A stretch of DNA of 31,044 bases from Alphaproteobacteria bacterium (GTDB lineage Bacteria; Pseudomonadota; Alphaproteobacteria; Sphingomonadales; SMXR01): assembly GCA_004356215.1 (NCBI GenBank), contig SMXR01000052.1:1-31044 (forward strand), in the 5' to 3' direction. Under the pieces are notes generated by a model. That model searched no databases, had not been told where the DNA came from, and saw only the letters and a program-made list of their open reading frames with translations. Shown here piece by piece: positions 6,418-15,300 of this stretch. The position numbers and the translations under genes were made by a program. Every line of letters starts with the position of its first letter. Positions within the stretch are counted from its first letter, which is position 1.

Positions 6418-8508
6418 ATGAAATTTCAGTCCTATAAACTGACTGTTGCCCTCATGCTTTGCCTTGCAGGGCTTTTTCTTGTTCAGGGTTTCCCGGCCAG
6501 GGCCGCCGATGAGGGCGAGGAGCGTGCGGTTGCCGAGGTGACATCGATCGCCCCGGGAAGGCCGATCTGGATCGCGGTTTATATCGACCCCGAACCCGGC
6601 AGTTATGTTTCCTGGGTTGACCTTGAGACCGGTGATAAGGGTCTTGGGGTAAACCTGACCTTGCCGCCGGGGTTTAGAAAGGGCGAGCTGGTGCGCCCCG
6701 CCCCGATGCCGGTTGAGGGAAATATAGTCTTTGGAAATGGCGAGGCGTTCTGGGCGTTGCAGGAAATTCTGGTCGATCGCAGCGTCGCCCCTCAAGATGC
6801 CTTTACCATCACCGGCAACGCCTTTTGGTACGAATGCGCCGAAATTGAATGTTATGACGCGCGCCGCGCGTTCAGCCTCAATTTGCCCTTCGGGCTTGGT
6901 GAGGCCAACCCCGGGGCCGGCGATATTTTTGCCTGGGCACGTGCCGAGGCCCCACCCTGGCTGCCCTGGCCGCTGCACTACCGCGCGGATGCCACCACCA
7001 TCGAAATTGAAATTTTTATGGATAAGGCCAGCGCCAGGGCGGTTGATAGTGTTTATATCCTGCCCGTCCGGGGAATGAAGCAGGGCAATCTTCGGAGCCA
7101 TCTTGATTTGTCGCGGAGCGCAGACGGGATATTCTTGCAGGCCATCCCTAGTGAAGATTTCATGCCCGGCATGAAGCTCGATGCCTTGTTATTTATTTCC
7201 AGCAAAGAGGGCGGGACCACCGTTTACCGGGCAGAGGCGGTCAACCTGTTGCAGGAAGACCTGGGCTTTTCTCTGGATAGTCCGGGGTTCAAAAATATGA
7301 CGCTTTGGCTGGCCCTCGGGCTGGCGTTTCTCGGCGGCATACTCTTGAACCTGATGCCCTGTGTGTTCCCGGTGCTGGCCTTAAAGGTGTTCGGGGTGGT
7401 CAAAGCCGGGGCGGTCTCACCGCGGCGGCTCAAGGCCGATGCGCTGGCCTATACCGCCGGGATATTGCTCAGCTTTATTATTGTTGCCCTGGTGCTGCTG
7501 ACGGTGCGCAGCATGGGCCAGCAGGTCGGCTGGGGATTTCAATTGCAATCGCCTTATTTCATAACCGTTCTGGCGCTGGTCCTGTTTCTGGTGGCTCTAA
7601 GTTTTGCCGGGCTGTTCCACATTCGCCTGCCCTTTGCACTCGCTTTCAAGCCGGGGGCGGATGGCATGCTTGGCAGTTTTTATACCGGCATGCTGGCCAC
7701 CGTGGTGGCAACCCCGTGTACCGCGCCGTTCATGGCCCCGGCGCTGGGATTTGCCTTGGGGCTGCCAACGCTTGAGGCGGTGTTGATTTTTCTCGGGTTA
7801 GGGTTGGGGCTGGCGGCGCCTTATCTGCTGATCGGGTTTATCCCCGGCGCCAGCGCCCTGTTCCCCAAACCCGGCCCATGGATGGAAACCTTCAAGAAGG
7901 TTTTGGTGATCCCGATTGCCGCGACCATTGGCTGGCTGTTGTGGGTACTCTGGAGCCAGGTCGGCGCCGGCGGCGCCTGGGTGCCGCTGGTCTATATGGG
8001 CCTGGCCGCCGCCTTTCTGGTTATCCTGCGGGAAAGCAAAAAATGGCCGGGCCGGGCGCGGCCGCTGGCGCTGGGGGTTTATCTTTTGTCCGGCATTGCC
8101 CTGGTCCAGTTGACGATCACGCCGCTTGGCACAACCATCCAGCGGCCGGTCGCGGGCGAGGCGGTCAAGTTTTCCGAAGGGGTTTTGTGGAACCTGCGGC
8201 TGCAGGGCAAGGGGGTTTTTGTCAACTACACCGCGACCTGGTGCCTGACCTGCCTGGTCAACGAAAAACTGGTGTTCTCCAAGCCCAAGTTCCAGCAATT
8301 TCTCGCCGACAACAATATCGTCTATATGGAGGCCGACTGGACCAACCCCGATGATGAAATTGCGGGCAGCCTGGAGGCCCTGGGCCGGACCGCGCTGCCG
8401 GTCTATGCCTTTTACCCGCCCGGCGGCCCGACCTACGATCCGGTGCTGTTGCCGGAAATCCTGACTATGGAAACCGCACTCGAAATTCTTTCTTCCAAGC
8501 TGCCTTAG
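6418..8508 (+). CDS. Thiol:disulfide interchange protein, DsbD/ScsB-like
   Basis: A 696-residue inner-membrane electron conduit that passes reducing power from cytoplasmic thioredoxin to periplasmic partners. The start at 6418 is chosen because it yields a signal peptide (about residues 1-31, ending FPARAAD); the frame is open further upstream to 6163, but that part is repeat element B. Domains: periplasmic DsbD-alpha-like domain (about 35-280) with Cys140 and Cys145; a CcdA-like membrane domain of about eight helices (about 295-575) with Cys315 in NLMPCVFPVLALK and Cys434 in VATPCTAPFMAP; and a C-terminal thioredoxin-like domain with WCLTC (Cys609/Cys612). All three redox pairs are present. 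No clear ribosome binding site is seen; TATAGC ends 7 bases before the ATG. Confidence 0.92.
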   Translation: MKFQSYKLTVALMLCLAGLFLVQGFPARAADEGEERAVAEVTSIAPGRPIWIAVYIDPEPGSYVSWVDLETGDKGLGVNLTLPPGFRKGELVRPAPMPVEGNIVFGNGEAFWALQEILVDRSVAPQDAFTITGNAFWYECAEIECYDARRAFSLNLPFGLGEANPGAGDIFAWARAEAPPWLPWPLHYRADATTIEIEIFMDKASARAVDSVYILPVRGMKQGNLRSHLDLSRSADGIFLQAIPSEDFMPGMKLDALLFISSKEGGTTVYRAEAVNLLQEDLGFSLDSPGFKNMTLWLALGLAFLGGILLNLMPCVFPVLALKVFGVVKAGAVSPRRLKADALAYTAGILLSFIIVALVLLTVRSMGQQVGWGFQLQSPYFITVLALVLFLVALSFAGLFHIRLPFALAFKPGADGMLGSFYTGMLATVVATPCTAPFMAPALGFALGLPTLEAVLIFLGLGLGLAAPYLLIGFIPGASALFPKPGPWMETFKKVLVIPIAATIGWLLWVLWSQVGAGGAWVPLVYMGLAAAFLVILRESKKWPGRARPLALGVYLLSGIALVQLTITPLGTTIQRPVAGEAVKFSEGVLWNLRLQGKGVFVNYTATWCLTCLVNEKLVFSKPKFQQFLADNNIVYMEADWTNPDDEIAGSLEALGRTALPVYAFYPPGGPTYDPVLLPEILTMETALEILSSKLP

Positions 8509-8567
8509 CGGGCATTTTGACCGGTGTCGGTTTTTAAAGTAACCTGCCCGGTATTCGGGAGGACATT

Positions 8568-9374
8568 ATGCATAATCTCACCAGGTCTATTTTCGCCATA
8601 ACGCTTTTCCTCACTTTTGCCCTTCCGGCCCTGGCTGATGTCGATTTGGGGGCAGAAGCCTTCAACCGGGGCGATTTTAAAACCGCTTTTCGGGAATGGC
8701 TGCCCGACGCTGAGCAGGGCAATTCGATGGCTCAGTTCAATCTTGGGGTTCTCTATTTTACCGGGCGGGGGGTCGAGAAGGATTTTGAAGAAGCATTTCT
8801 CTGGTTTTCCCTCTCAGCAGATCAGGGTAATGCCTCGGCTCAGTTCAATATCGGCAAGGCATATTCCCGGGGATTGGGGGTCTCGAGGAATCGGGCCGAG
8901 GCGATTGGCTGGTACCGTCTGGCTGCCGATCAGGGACATGCCGATGCCCAGTATCACCTTGGGCTTTTGTTCGCCAGCATGGAGAGTGTTTCCGAAAACT
9001 TTTCCCGGGCCGCGCGCTGGTATCTTCTTGCTGCAGCCCAGGGCCATGCCATGGCCCAGTTTAACCTCGGGGTTTTGTATTTGAACGGAACCGGTGTCGG
9101 GCAAAACCCTCAACAGGCCGCTGAGTACTTTAGGCTTGCCGCCGAACGAGGGGCCGATAAAGCCCAGTTTAACCTTGGGTTAATGTATGCGATGGGAGTA
9201 GGTGTCGAGGAAAATTTTATGCTGGCCTATAAATGGCTTTCGATTGCCGCAGACCGGGGACATGATGAGGCTGTAAATAGAATGAATTTGATTGAAGACA
9301 TGATGACAGCTATGGAAATTTCCCAGGGCAAACAAAGGGCAGAAGATTGGCTGGAACAAAATCGAAATAGATAA
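8568..9374 (+). CDS. Secreted Sel1-repeat (TPR-like) protein
   Basis: A 268-residue protein with a signal peptide (about 1-24, ending PALADVD) and about six Sel1-like repeats of 36 residues. Each carries a version of A-x-AQFNLGVLY-x-x-G-x-GV followed by A-x-WY/F-x-LAA-x-QGH. These helical-hairpin arrays act as protein-binding scaffolds, here predicted in the periplasm. It starts 59 bp after the DsbD-like gene with its own ribosome binding site (GGAGGA, 5 bases before the ATG). No catalytic motif is present and the partner is unknown. A downstream non-coding stretch (9375-9544) is AT-rich and shows no recognisable element. Confidence 0.9.
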   Translation: MHNLTRSIFAITLFLTFALPALADVDLGAEAFNRGDFKTAFREWLPDAEQGNSMAQFNLGVLYFTGRGVEKDFEEAFLWFSLSADQGNASAQFNIGKAYSRGLGVSRNRAEAIGWYRLAADQGHADAQYHLGLLFASMESVSENFSRAARWYLLAAAQGHAMAQFNLGVLYLNGTGVGQNPQQAAEYFRLAAERGADKAQFNLGLMYAMGVGVEENFMLAYKWLSIAADRGHDEAVNRMNLIEDMMTAMEISQGKQRAEDWLEQNRNR

Positions 9375-9544
9375 AGCCACGCATTCACTGAAATTTTGCC
9401 GGCTGGAAATCAATTTCACTTTAATTTAGATCAGCCTATAATTTTCCCGATCAAAGCTAAGTAATGTGGAACATTTATCTATAGAGTGCCCAAGAGATAT
9501 AATTCTGGATATTAACTAACCAACTTTTCAAAAAACTTTGCCCA

Positions 9545-9581
9545 TAAAAAAAGAAGGGTGCCGGCCAAGGCCGCACCCTTC
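9545..9581 (-). terminator. Rho-independent terminator of the HU gene
   Basis: On the minus strand, stem GAAGGGTGC/GCACCCTTC (arms 9573-9581 and 9553-9561) with an 11-base GC-rich loop is followed by a run of eight T residues (plus-strand A run 9545-9552). It begins 24 bp after the HU stop codon. Confidence 0.85.
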
Positions 9582-9604
9582 CTTCAAACTTTAAAAAGAA
9601 AGTC

Positions 9605-9877
9605 TTAGTTAACAGCTTCTTTCAGCGCCTTGCCGGCCTTGAACTTGGGCCGGTTAGAGGCCGCAATCTGAATAGCTTCGCCGGTCCGGGGGTTGCGCCC
9701 GGTTGTCGCTTTACGATGGCCAACGCTAAACGTGCCAAAGCCTACGAGGCGAACTTCACCGCCGCCTGCAAGTGCACCACGGATGCCATCAAGAACTGCG
9801 TCCAAGGCTGCTCCGGCTTCCGCTTTTGACGTGCCAGTCGAACCTGCCACCTGGGCAATAAGATCATTTTTATTCAC
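9605..9877 (-). CDS. hup: HU family DNA-binding protein
   Basis: A 90-residue HU, the usual full length. HU is a small nucleoid protein that bends and compacts DNA as a dimer. It starts VNKNDLIAQVAGSTGTSK and carries the HU arm signature GFGTFSVGHRKATTGRNP, with the proline-containing DNA-intercalating tip, and the C-terminal FKAGKALKEAVN. The GTG at 9877 is preferred over an ATG 45 bases upstream because a strong ribosome binding sequence (AAGGGGGA) lies just before it and the product then aligns end to end with HU. It is followed by a strong terminator. It stands alone here, not beside lon as in some relatives; I cannot assign it to HU-alpha or HU-beta. Confidence 0.96.
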   Translation of the reverse strand: MNKNDLIAQVAGSTGTSKAEAGAALDAVLDGIRGALAGGGEVRLVGFGTFSVGHRKATTGRNPRTGEAIQIAASNRPKFKAGKALKEAVN

Positions 9878-10162
9878 GGTAATCCCCCTTTTGTTGGGTT
9901 TGGTATATGAATTAAAAGTCACACTATTGAGCCTTAAGCATCAATATGTGGTGTAGTCTATGCCCCTCAAATACTAAATGTCAAAAGAAAACGGCAGATA
10001 TCAGCCGATTTTCGGGTTTTCAGGGTGTTTTTAGTCAATTATTGGCCATTTTCAGGGATTTTGTCCCCACGGTTTGGCTAAAATTGAACACAAAAAGGGA
10101 AAAAACCAGGGTTTTGTCATTTTCCGCGACTCCGGCCCAAAACCGCTTTCCTTAATTTCGCC

Positions 10163-10191
10163 TTGCTTGTATCCTTGGGTGTTCGTCTATT
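10163..10191 (+). promoter_or_regulatory. Possible promoter of the first SYLF gene
   Basis: TTGCTT (10163-10168) and TCTATT (10186-10191) with a 17-base spacer, ending 17 bp before the start codon. Both boxes deviate from consensus; the spacing is ideal. The upstream stretch 9960-10160 is AT-rich and shows no other gene. Confidence 0.35.
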
Positions 10192-10208
10192 TAATTCAGG
10201 AGATTTCC

Positions 10209-10769
10209 ATGACCCACGCGCTCCGCTCGTTTTTCGTCACCGCCATGATTGTTGCCATCGCCAGCCTCGGTATGGCTACCGAAGCCCATGCCGCCAAGAA
10301 AAAGAAATTGGACCGAAAGATCGCCGAAGGCCTGGTCGAGTTTCATGAAATTGTAAATGGTTCGGAAGAACTGATTGCCAATGCAGCAGGCATTCTGCTG
10401 TTCCCCTCGGTGAAAAAAGGCGGCTTCGGCATTGGCGCTGAATCCGGCTCAGGCGCCCTTATCATAGACGGGGAAACGGTTGCCTATTACCGGACCTCTT
10501 CAGCCTCAATCGGCTTTCAGCTGGGTTATCAAAGCCGCCGCCAAATGTTTGTTTTCCTAACCCAGGATGCGCTGGAAAATTTCAGGAGTTCCGAAAACTG
10601 GGAAATTGGCGCCGATGCCTCGATCGCCATTGTCACCCTCGATGCCGGAGGGACAATTGATACCGAAACCATTGATGATCCGGTGCTGGCGTTTATTTAT
10701 GGCGCCAAGGGGTTGATGTACAACCTCACCCTCGAGGGCACCAAAGTCTCAAGGACTTATCCGAAATAG
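10209..10769 (+). CDS. Secreted SYLF (Ysc84-like) domain protein, copy 1
   Basis: A 186-residue protein with signal peptide (about 1-27, MATEAHA then a lysine cluster) and a SYLF/Ysc84-like domain: LVEFHEIVNGSEELIANAAG, ILLFPSVKKGGFGIGAESGSG, YYRTSSASIGFQLGYQSR and MFVFLTQDALENF. SYLF domains are lipid-binding beta-rich modules; bacterial exported forms (BPSL1445-like) are found in the periplasm or outer surface and their role is unclear. The start at 10209 is fixed by TCAGGAG just upstream and by the signal peptide; the frame is open to 10074 but without support. The gene immediately downstream is a diverged paralogue with the same architecture, so this is a tandem duplication. Confidence 0.88.
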   Translation: MTHALRSFFVTAMIVAIASLGMATEAHAAKKKKLDRKIAEGLVEFHEIVNGSEELIANAAGILLFPSVKKGGFGIGAESGSGALIIDGETVAYYRTSSASIGFQLGYQSRRQMFVFLTQDALENFRSSENWEIGADASIAIVTLDAGGTIDTETIDDPVLAFIYGAKGLMYNLTLEGTKVSRTYPK

Positions 10770-10861
10770 CTTTTGATTTTTTCCAAACCGTAGCTTAAAA
10801 CCGACTTTCTAATTTTTGGTAGATGCCGTTTTAGTTTCTGAATCAAATTAAGGAGATTAAA

Positions 10862-11449
10862 ATGACACATGCTATTCGTTCTATTTTCATTACCGCACTG
10901 ATTGTTCTTGTTGGCAGTTTTGGTTTGGCGACCGATGCCCAGGCCAAACCGAAAAAGAAAAAAATTGATAAAAGGGTAGAAAAGGGCCTGGTTGAATTCC
11001 ATGAAGCGGTCAACGGTTCGGAAGACCTGCTGGCTTCAGCGTCCGGGGTTTTGGTCTTTCCATCCATCCGCAAACGCGGTGGCGGCATTGGCCTTGGCCC
11101 GATTATGGTAGGTGGTGGCGATATTGCTGGGGACGGGGCTTTAATTGTGAGCGAGGAAACGGTCGGGTATTATAGAATTGCGACCAAAAGCAGCGCGGTT
11201 TTTGGCTCTGCGCAAGGCCGGCAAATTCTTGTGTTCCTGACCCAGGAATCGTTAGACGATTTTCTGGCAACCGAAGAATGGGTGATTGGTGCCAGTTTTC
11301 CTGTGGCAATCATGGCCGATGATGGAAACGGAAATTATAATTATGAAAATGTTTCTGAACCAGTTTTGTCTTTTGCATATGACAAAAAAGGGGCACTTGC
11401 CAATTTAAGCCGGGACGGGGCTACGGTATCTCCAATCGAGGTGAAATAA
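10862..11449 (+). CDS. Secreted SYLF (Ysc84-like) domain protein, copy 2
   Basis: A 195-residue paralogue of the preceding gene. The two share the start MTHA-RS, a signal peptide ending ATDAQAKPKKKK, GLVEFHEAVNGSEDLLASASG and VLVFPSIRKRGGGIGLG, and LVFLTQESLDDFLATEEWVIGA. It has a short insertion relative to copy 1 in the glycine-rich loop (GPIMVGGGDIAGDG). A good ribosome binding site (TAAGGAG) lies 6 bases before the ATG. The intergenic region of 92 bp shows no terminator, so both could be cotranscribed. Lipid binding in the envelope is inferred from the family only. Confidence 0.87.
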   Translation: MTHAIRSIFITALIVLVGSFGLATDAQAKPKKKKIDKRVEKGLVEFHEAVNGSEDLLASASGVLVFPSIRKRGGGIGLGPIMVGGGDIAGDGALIVSEETVGYYRIATKSSAVFGSAQGRQILVFLTQESLDDFLATEEWVIGASFPVAIMADDGNGNYNYENVSEPVLSFAYDKKGALANLSRDGATVSPIEVK

Positions 11450-11452
11450 AAT

Positions 11453-11515
11453 ATGACTAGAAAGTATGACAATATCCTTGGCACCATTGGCAACACCCCG
11501 GTGGTCAGGCCCTGA
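11453..11515 (+). pseudogene. cysK: Remnant of cysK (cysteine synthase), 20 codons
   Basis: Three bases after the second SYLF gene, an ATG opens a 20-codon frame reading KYDNILGTIGNTPVVR and then a stop. This matches the N-terminal strand of O-acetylserine sulfhydrylase (typical I-x-NILETIGNTPLVRL). The PLP lysine, normally near residue 40, and everything after it are missing. The homology breaks abruptly at RP-stop, and the following sequence runs straight into the terminator hairpin of the opposite-strand gene. It looks like the scar of a deletion that removed a cysK gene. A GAGG sequence 11 bases upstream could still serve as its ribosome binding site. Confidence 0.7.
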
Positions 11516-11522
11516 ATAAGAA

Positions 11523-11545
11523 AGGCCGGGGGAGGGGCCCGGCCT
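11523..11545 (-). terminator. Terminator hairpin of the 201-residue orphan gene
   Basis: Stem AGGCCGGG/CCCGGCCT (11523-11530 and 11538-11545) with a 7-base loop. On the minus strand it is followed by TTCTTATT. Its stem is nearly the same as those at 12300, 16186, 18559 and 19118. Confidence 0.7.
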
Positions 11546-11566
11546 GTAATTTCAATAAAATACTTT

Positions 11567-12172
11567 TTAGGTCCAGTCTTCGGGCGGTGGCACGTGGAGG
11601 TATTTGGTGACGTTTTTGATCAAGTCGCCGGTGCCGTGGCGGAACCATTGGCCGTTTTCAAACCGGGCCGAGATCGGGTGCGAAAAGGTTGTGCCGAAAA
11701 CGACGTTTTGCTTGCGCTCGGGCCAGGAATTTTTTGAGCCCTGGCTAAACGACTGCCAGCACATGGAGACCCGGTCATCCTCGTTCGTGTTCTGAACCGG
11801 TTCGGGAGCGGTATCAGACCAGTGCGAAGGTTCCGGGGTGTTTAATTTGACAACATTTTCGCGCTTGGCCCGGGCCGCCAGGGTTTCCTGGAGCTCTTTG
11901 ACCTCCTCAGGGGTCTCGGCGGTCTTGCCCTTGGCGCTTTCGCCGAGCGTCTTGAGGCGATCCAGTTGTTTGTTGGTAAAGCCTTCGCAAAATTCGAACC
12001 GGGCATAAATTTTTTCAACAATGGCTTCAGTAAACCGGCCCGCCTTGGCAATTTGGCGGGTCAGGGCAAAGGGGGCGGCGTTTTCTTTTGTGCCGTCCAA
12101 CTTGCCCCAAATGTCGGAAATGTCCTTCCAGACATGTTCCATATCATTAGCTTGGCGTGCCGTTTTGGCCAT
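11567..12172 (-). CDS. Hypothetical protein, unknown family
   Basis: A 201-residue soluble-looking protein with no signal peptide or membrane helix. The N-terminal ~115 residues are predicted mostly helical and charged (KEKLETL/ARAKRE-type composition, VKELQETLAARAKRENV). The C-terminal ~70 residues look beta-rich with aromatics (MCWQSFSQGS, ARFENGQWFRHGTGD) and end in NVTKYLHVPPPEDW, faintly reminiscent of the end of DUF551 proteins (THWMPLPEPP); I do not claim membership. The start is well supported by TAGGAG 6 bases upstream. A perfect GGCGG-TTTT-CCGCC hairpin (12189-12202) sits directly upstream of that site. It has its own terminator, so it is a single-gene unit. Confidence 0.75.
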   Translation of the reverse strand: MAKTARQANDMEHVWKDISDIWGKLDGTKENAAPFALTRQIAKAGRFTEAIVEKIYARFEFCEGFTNKQLDRLKTLGESAKGKTAETPEEVKELQETLAARAKRENVVKLNTPEPSHWSDTAPEPVQNTNEDDRVSMCWQSFSQGSKNSWPERKQNVVFGTTFSHPISARFENGQWFRHGTGDLIKNVTKYLHVPPPEDWT

Positions 12173-12188
12173 TTTTAGCTCCTAGATT

Positions 12189-12202
12189 GGCGGTTTTCCG
12201 CC
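12189..12202 (-). promoter_or_regulatory. Hairpin next to the ribosome binding site of the orphan gene
   Basis: GGCGG (12189-12193) and CCGCC (12198-12202) form a 5-bp stem with a 4-base loop just upstream of the TAGGAG site. A second imperfect palindrome (GTGTCCCGCAGGGCAC, 12209-12224) lies a few bases further upstream in the transcript. They may influence translation initiation or mRNA stability; no known riboswitch is recognised. Confidence 0.3.
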
Positions 12203-12291
12203 AAAAAGTGTGTCCCGCAGGGCACATTTCTTCTCATCTCTTCCCGATCCAGCTAATTTTAAGTAAAAATCCTTAAAAACTGCTTAAAATC

Positions 12292-12316
12292 AAAAAAAAG
12301 CCGGGATGGCCCGGCC
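12292..12316 (-). terminator. Rho-independent terminator of the TolB/amidohydrolase gene
   Basis: On the minus strand GCCGGG/CCCGGC (12310-12315 and 12300-12305) with a 4-base loop is followed by a run of eight T residues (plus-strand A run 12292-12299). It lies 20 bp after the stop codon. Confidence 0.85.
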
Positions 12317-12335
12317 TTTTCAGTATTTCCGAATT

Positions 12336-15300
12336 TTATTTGGGTTCATCATCCCACCACCAGAAATCGGCCAGCGGTTTTTGCAAGGGCCAGACCTGGT
12401 CCATGGTATCGTCATCATATAGACGGCCATTGGCCATCACCAGCGCGATATCAATGGTATTGCGGATATTGTCCAGCGGATTGGAATTAAGGATCACCAG
12501 GTCGGCGTATTTGCCTTCTGAGATGCTGCCCAGCTCGGTGGCCCGGCCGATTATTTTGGCGCCGTTAATGGTTGCGGTCCTGAGAGCCTCCATTTCGGTC
12601 ATGCCGCCCATGGCAATGGTCCACAGTTCCCAGTGGTAGCCAAGGCCTTGGAGCTGGCCATGGGAACCGACACCGATCAGGCCGCCGGCGCGGAGAATAC
12701 GGGTTGCGCTTTCGGCAATTTCCTCTGAAAAATATTCTTCCTCGGCGAACCAGCCGGAAAAACCGGAACGGCGCAAGCTTTTCTGATCAATTATTGAATG
12801 CGGCAGGTAGCGCCTGAGTTTCATGTCGTCGTGAACATTTTCGCGTTCGTACCACCAGTTTTCCATCCACGGCCCGCCGTAGGTCACCAGCAGGGTTGGG
12901 GTGTAGCCGGTGCCGCCTTGAGCAAACAATTCAACCACATCCTTGTAAAGCGGAAACACCGGGATGGCATGCTCAGACCCGGTAAAGCCGTCGATGATAT
13001 GGGTCAGGTCAAGCTTCATATCAAGCCCGCCTTCGGTGGTTGGCATCATGCCCAGCTCAAAGGCAGATTCGACAACCCATTGACGCTGTTTCCGGTTGCC
13101 GGAAAGGTAGGCCTTCAAATTCCGGGTGCGGTAATGGTCGCGGTACCGTTTCATGAAATTATAAACCTGGTCTTTCGAAGAAAAGTTGTTGGTCGGGAAA
13201 ATCCCCGGGCCGGTTGAATAGGGCCGGGTGCCGATCATTTTCCCGGTTTCAATCAGGTCCTGATAGACGAACATATCATTTGTCGCGGTTTGCACATCAA
13301 GCCCGGCGGTGACCCCGTAAGCCAGGGTGGCAACAAAGCTCCAGTGTGCCGGATCAATGATCCCGCGCTGGATATCAAACCAATGGGCGTGGGTGTCGAT
13401 ATAACCCGGAACGATGGTTTTCCCGGACATATCCATTACCTCGGCCCCGGCCGGAACATCCAGCGTGCCGGCTTCGCCGACGGCGACGATTTTATTGCCA
13501 GAGACCAGAATATCGCCATTCTCGATTACCTCATCGCCGTTCATGGTGATAACCCGGGCGCCGCTCAGCAGGATGTCTTTTCCGTGGTTGTCGCGGGGAA
13601 ATTCTATCGAAACCTTGAAGGCTTCAATATCTTCATTGGTATCCTCCAGCGCTTCGATGATTTTTTCAAGCTCCTGGTCTTCAAGCACCTCTTCATCGCT
13701 GTCTTCAGTGGCCTCTTCTGTGGCCTCTTCAGTGGCTACATCATCAGCCTCTACCGCGGCCTCTTCAGTGGCGTCTTCATCACCCTCTTCGCTAGCGTCT
13801 TCATCAACCTCTACTGCGGCTTCATCGGTTGTTTCAGGTGTTGCTTCCAGGTCTTCGGCTACTTCTTCAGTATCTTCCACATCAGTTGTTTCTTCAGATA
13901 CTTCTTCAGTATCTTCCACATCGGCTGTTTCTTCGGGTTCTTCCGTGGCTTCGCCGTCAGCCTCTTCGTCTTCCTCGGTTTCTTCTTCCGGTTCAGGCGG
14001 ATCGAAACTGACGGTATCCATGGCCTGGCGGTAAAAGGTCGAGCCGATCGACCAGGTGATCATCCCGCCATCGTTGGACCATCCAAAATAATCCGCGCCA
14101 ATATCGGTCAGTTTTTTCACCGGCAGGGCGCCGCCGCCAATATTTACCATCGGTGCGGGTCCGCCAATTTTTGGCACCGCGATCAGGTAAATCTGGTTGT
14201 TGACATCAGCCAGCGCCCAATTGCCATCGGGGCTGATGCGAAGGTCGTTGGCGGGAATAGGATTGCCCGCGGTGAACAGGCTGGGCGGGCCGGTGACCTG
14301 CAAGTGTTGCTTGCGGTCGGTGCCATCAAGGCGAACCGACATCAGGCCGGTTGGGGAATAAAAATATACCCTGTTAGGGTCGCTGGAAAAATGCGGCAGG
14401 CCAACCCCTTGGCCAGGCATAATGACCGAGGCGTCGCCACCCCGGGCCGGAAGCTTGATCACGTCCGAAGGCACCCCGAAATCAAACTCGGTATAAATCC
14501 GTTCGCGGTTGCTGGCCCTAAAAGCAACAATTGTTGCGCCATCGGGGGAAATCACCGGGTAGGCATAAAGCGCGGCGACAGTGGTCAGCCGCTGCGGGTT
14601 GCCGCGGCCACTGGTACGGATTCTCCAGATATGCCCGCCACCATCGGGTGACCAGGTTACATAGGTGATCCAGTTGCCATCAGGCGACCACGTCGGGGTG
14701 GCTTCGTTGACCGAACGCCGGGTCAGTTTCCGGACATCGCCATCTTCCAGGTCCATGATATAAATTGCCGACATCGCCGTAAAAACAATCTTGCTGCCAT
14801 CGGGTGATTGCGAAGCATCCTGAATCAGGCGGGCGACAATCGGGCCTTCCTCATCGACCAGGTCAAAGTTAAGCAAGGGCCCCAGATCCTGTATGACCCT
14901 GGCGGTGAAAGGAATGTCGGTAATCGCGCCGCTGGCCACATCAATCCGTTTGATGCCGCCATCGATGGTAATCAGGACAGCGCTGCCATCGGGGGTGAAG
15001 GTATAATTTGGCATGGTATCGCGGCTCGCCAGAGATTCCTGCTCATCGCGGCTCACCGGGTAGGCCAGCCAGTTGTCTACACCGCTTTCCAGGTTTCTGA
15101 TCCGAAGCCCGGTTTGCTGGTCGTAGCGGGTGGCGTAAACCATAAACTGGCCATCGGGCGATACCACCGGGCGCATGGCACTGCCTTGCGCGGTGACAAT
15201 GGTGTCAACCGTGCCGGTTTCCAGGCTGCGCCGGACGATTTGCCATAATGGAAAGGTAACGTTGTAGCTGAAATTGCGAAACCGGGTGGCGTAATAAAGA

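Noticed and set aside
13290..14651. A 453-codon open frame on the plus strand, rich in phenylalanine, glycine and arginine.
   Set aside because: It lies wholly antisense to the amidohydrolase gene, whose domains are clear; its composition mirrors the acidic repeats and GC-rich codons of the true gene.
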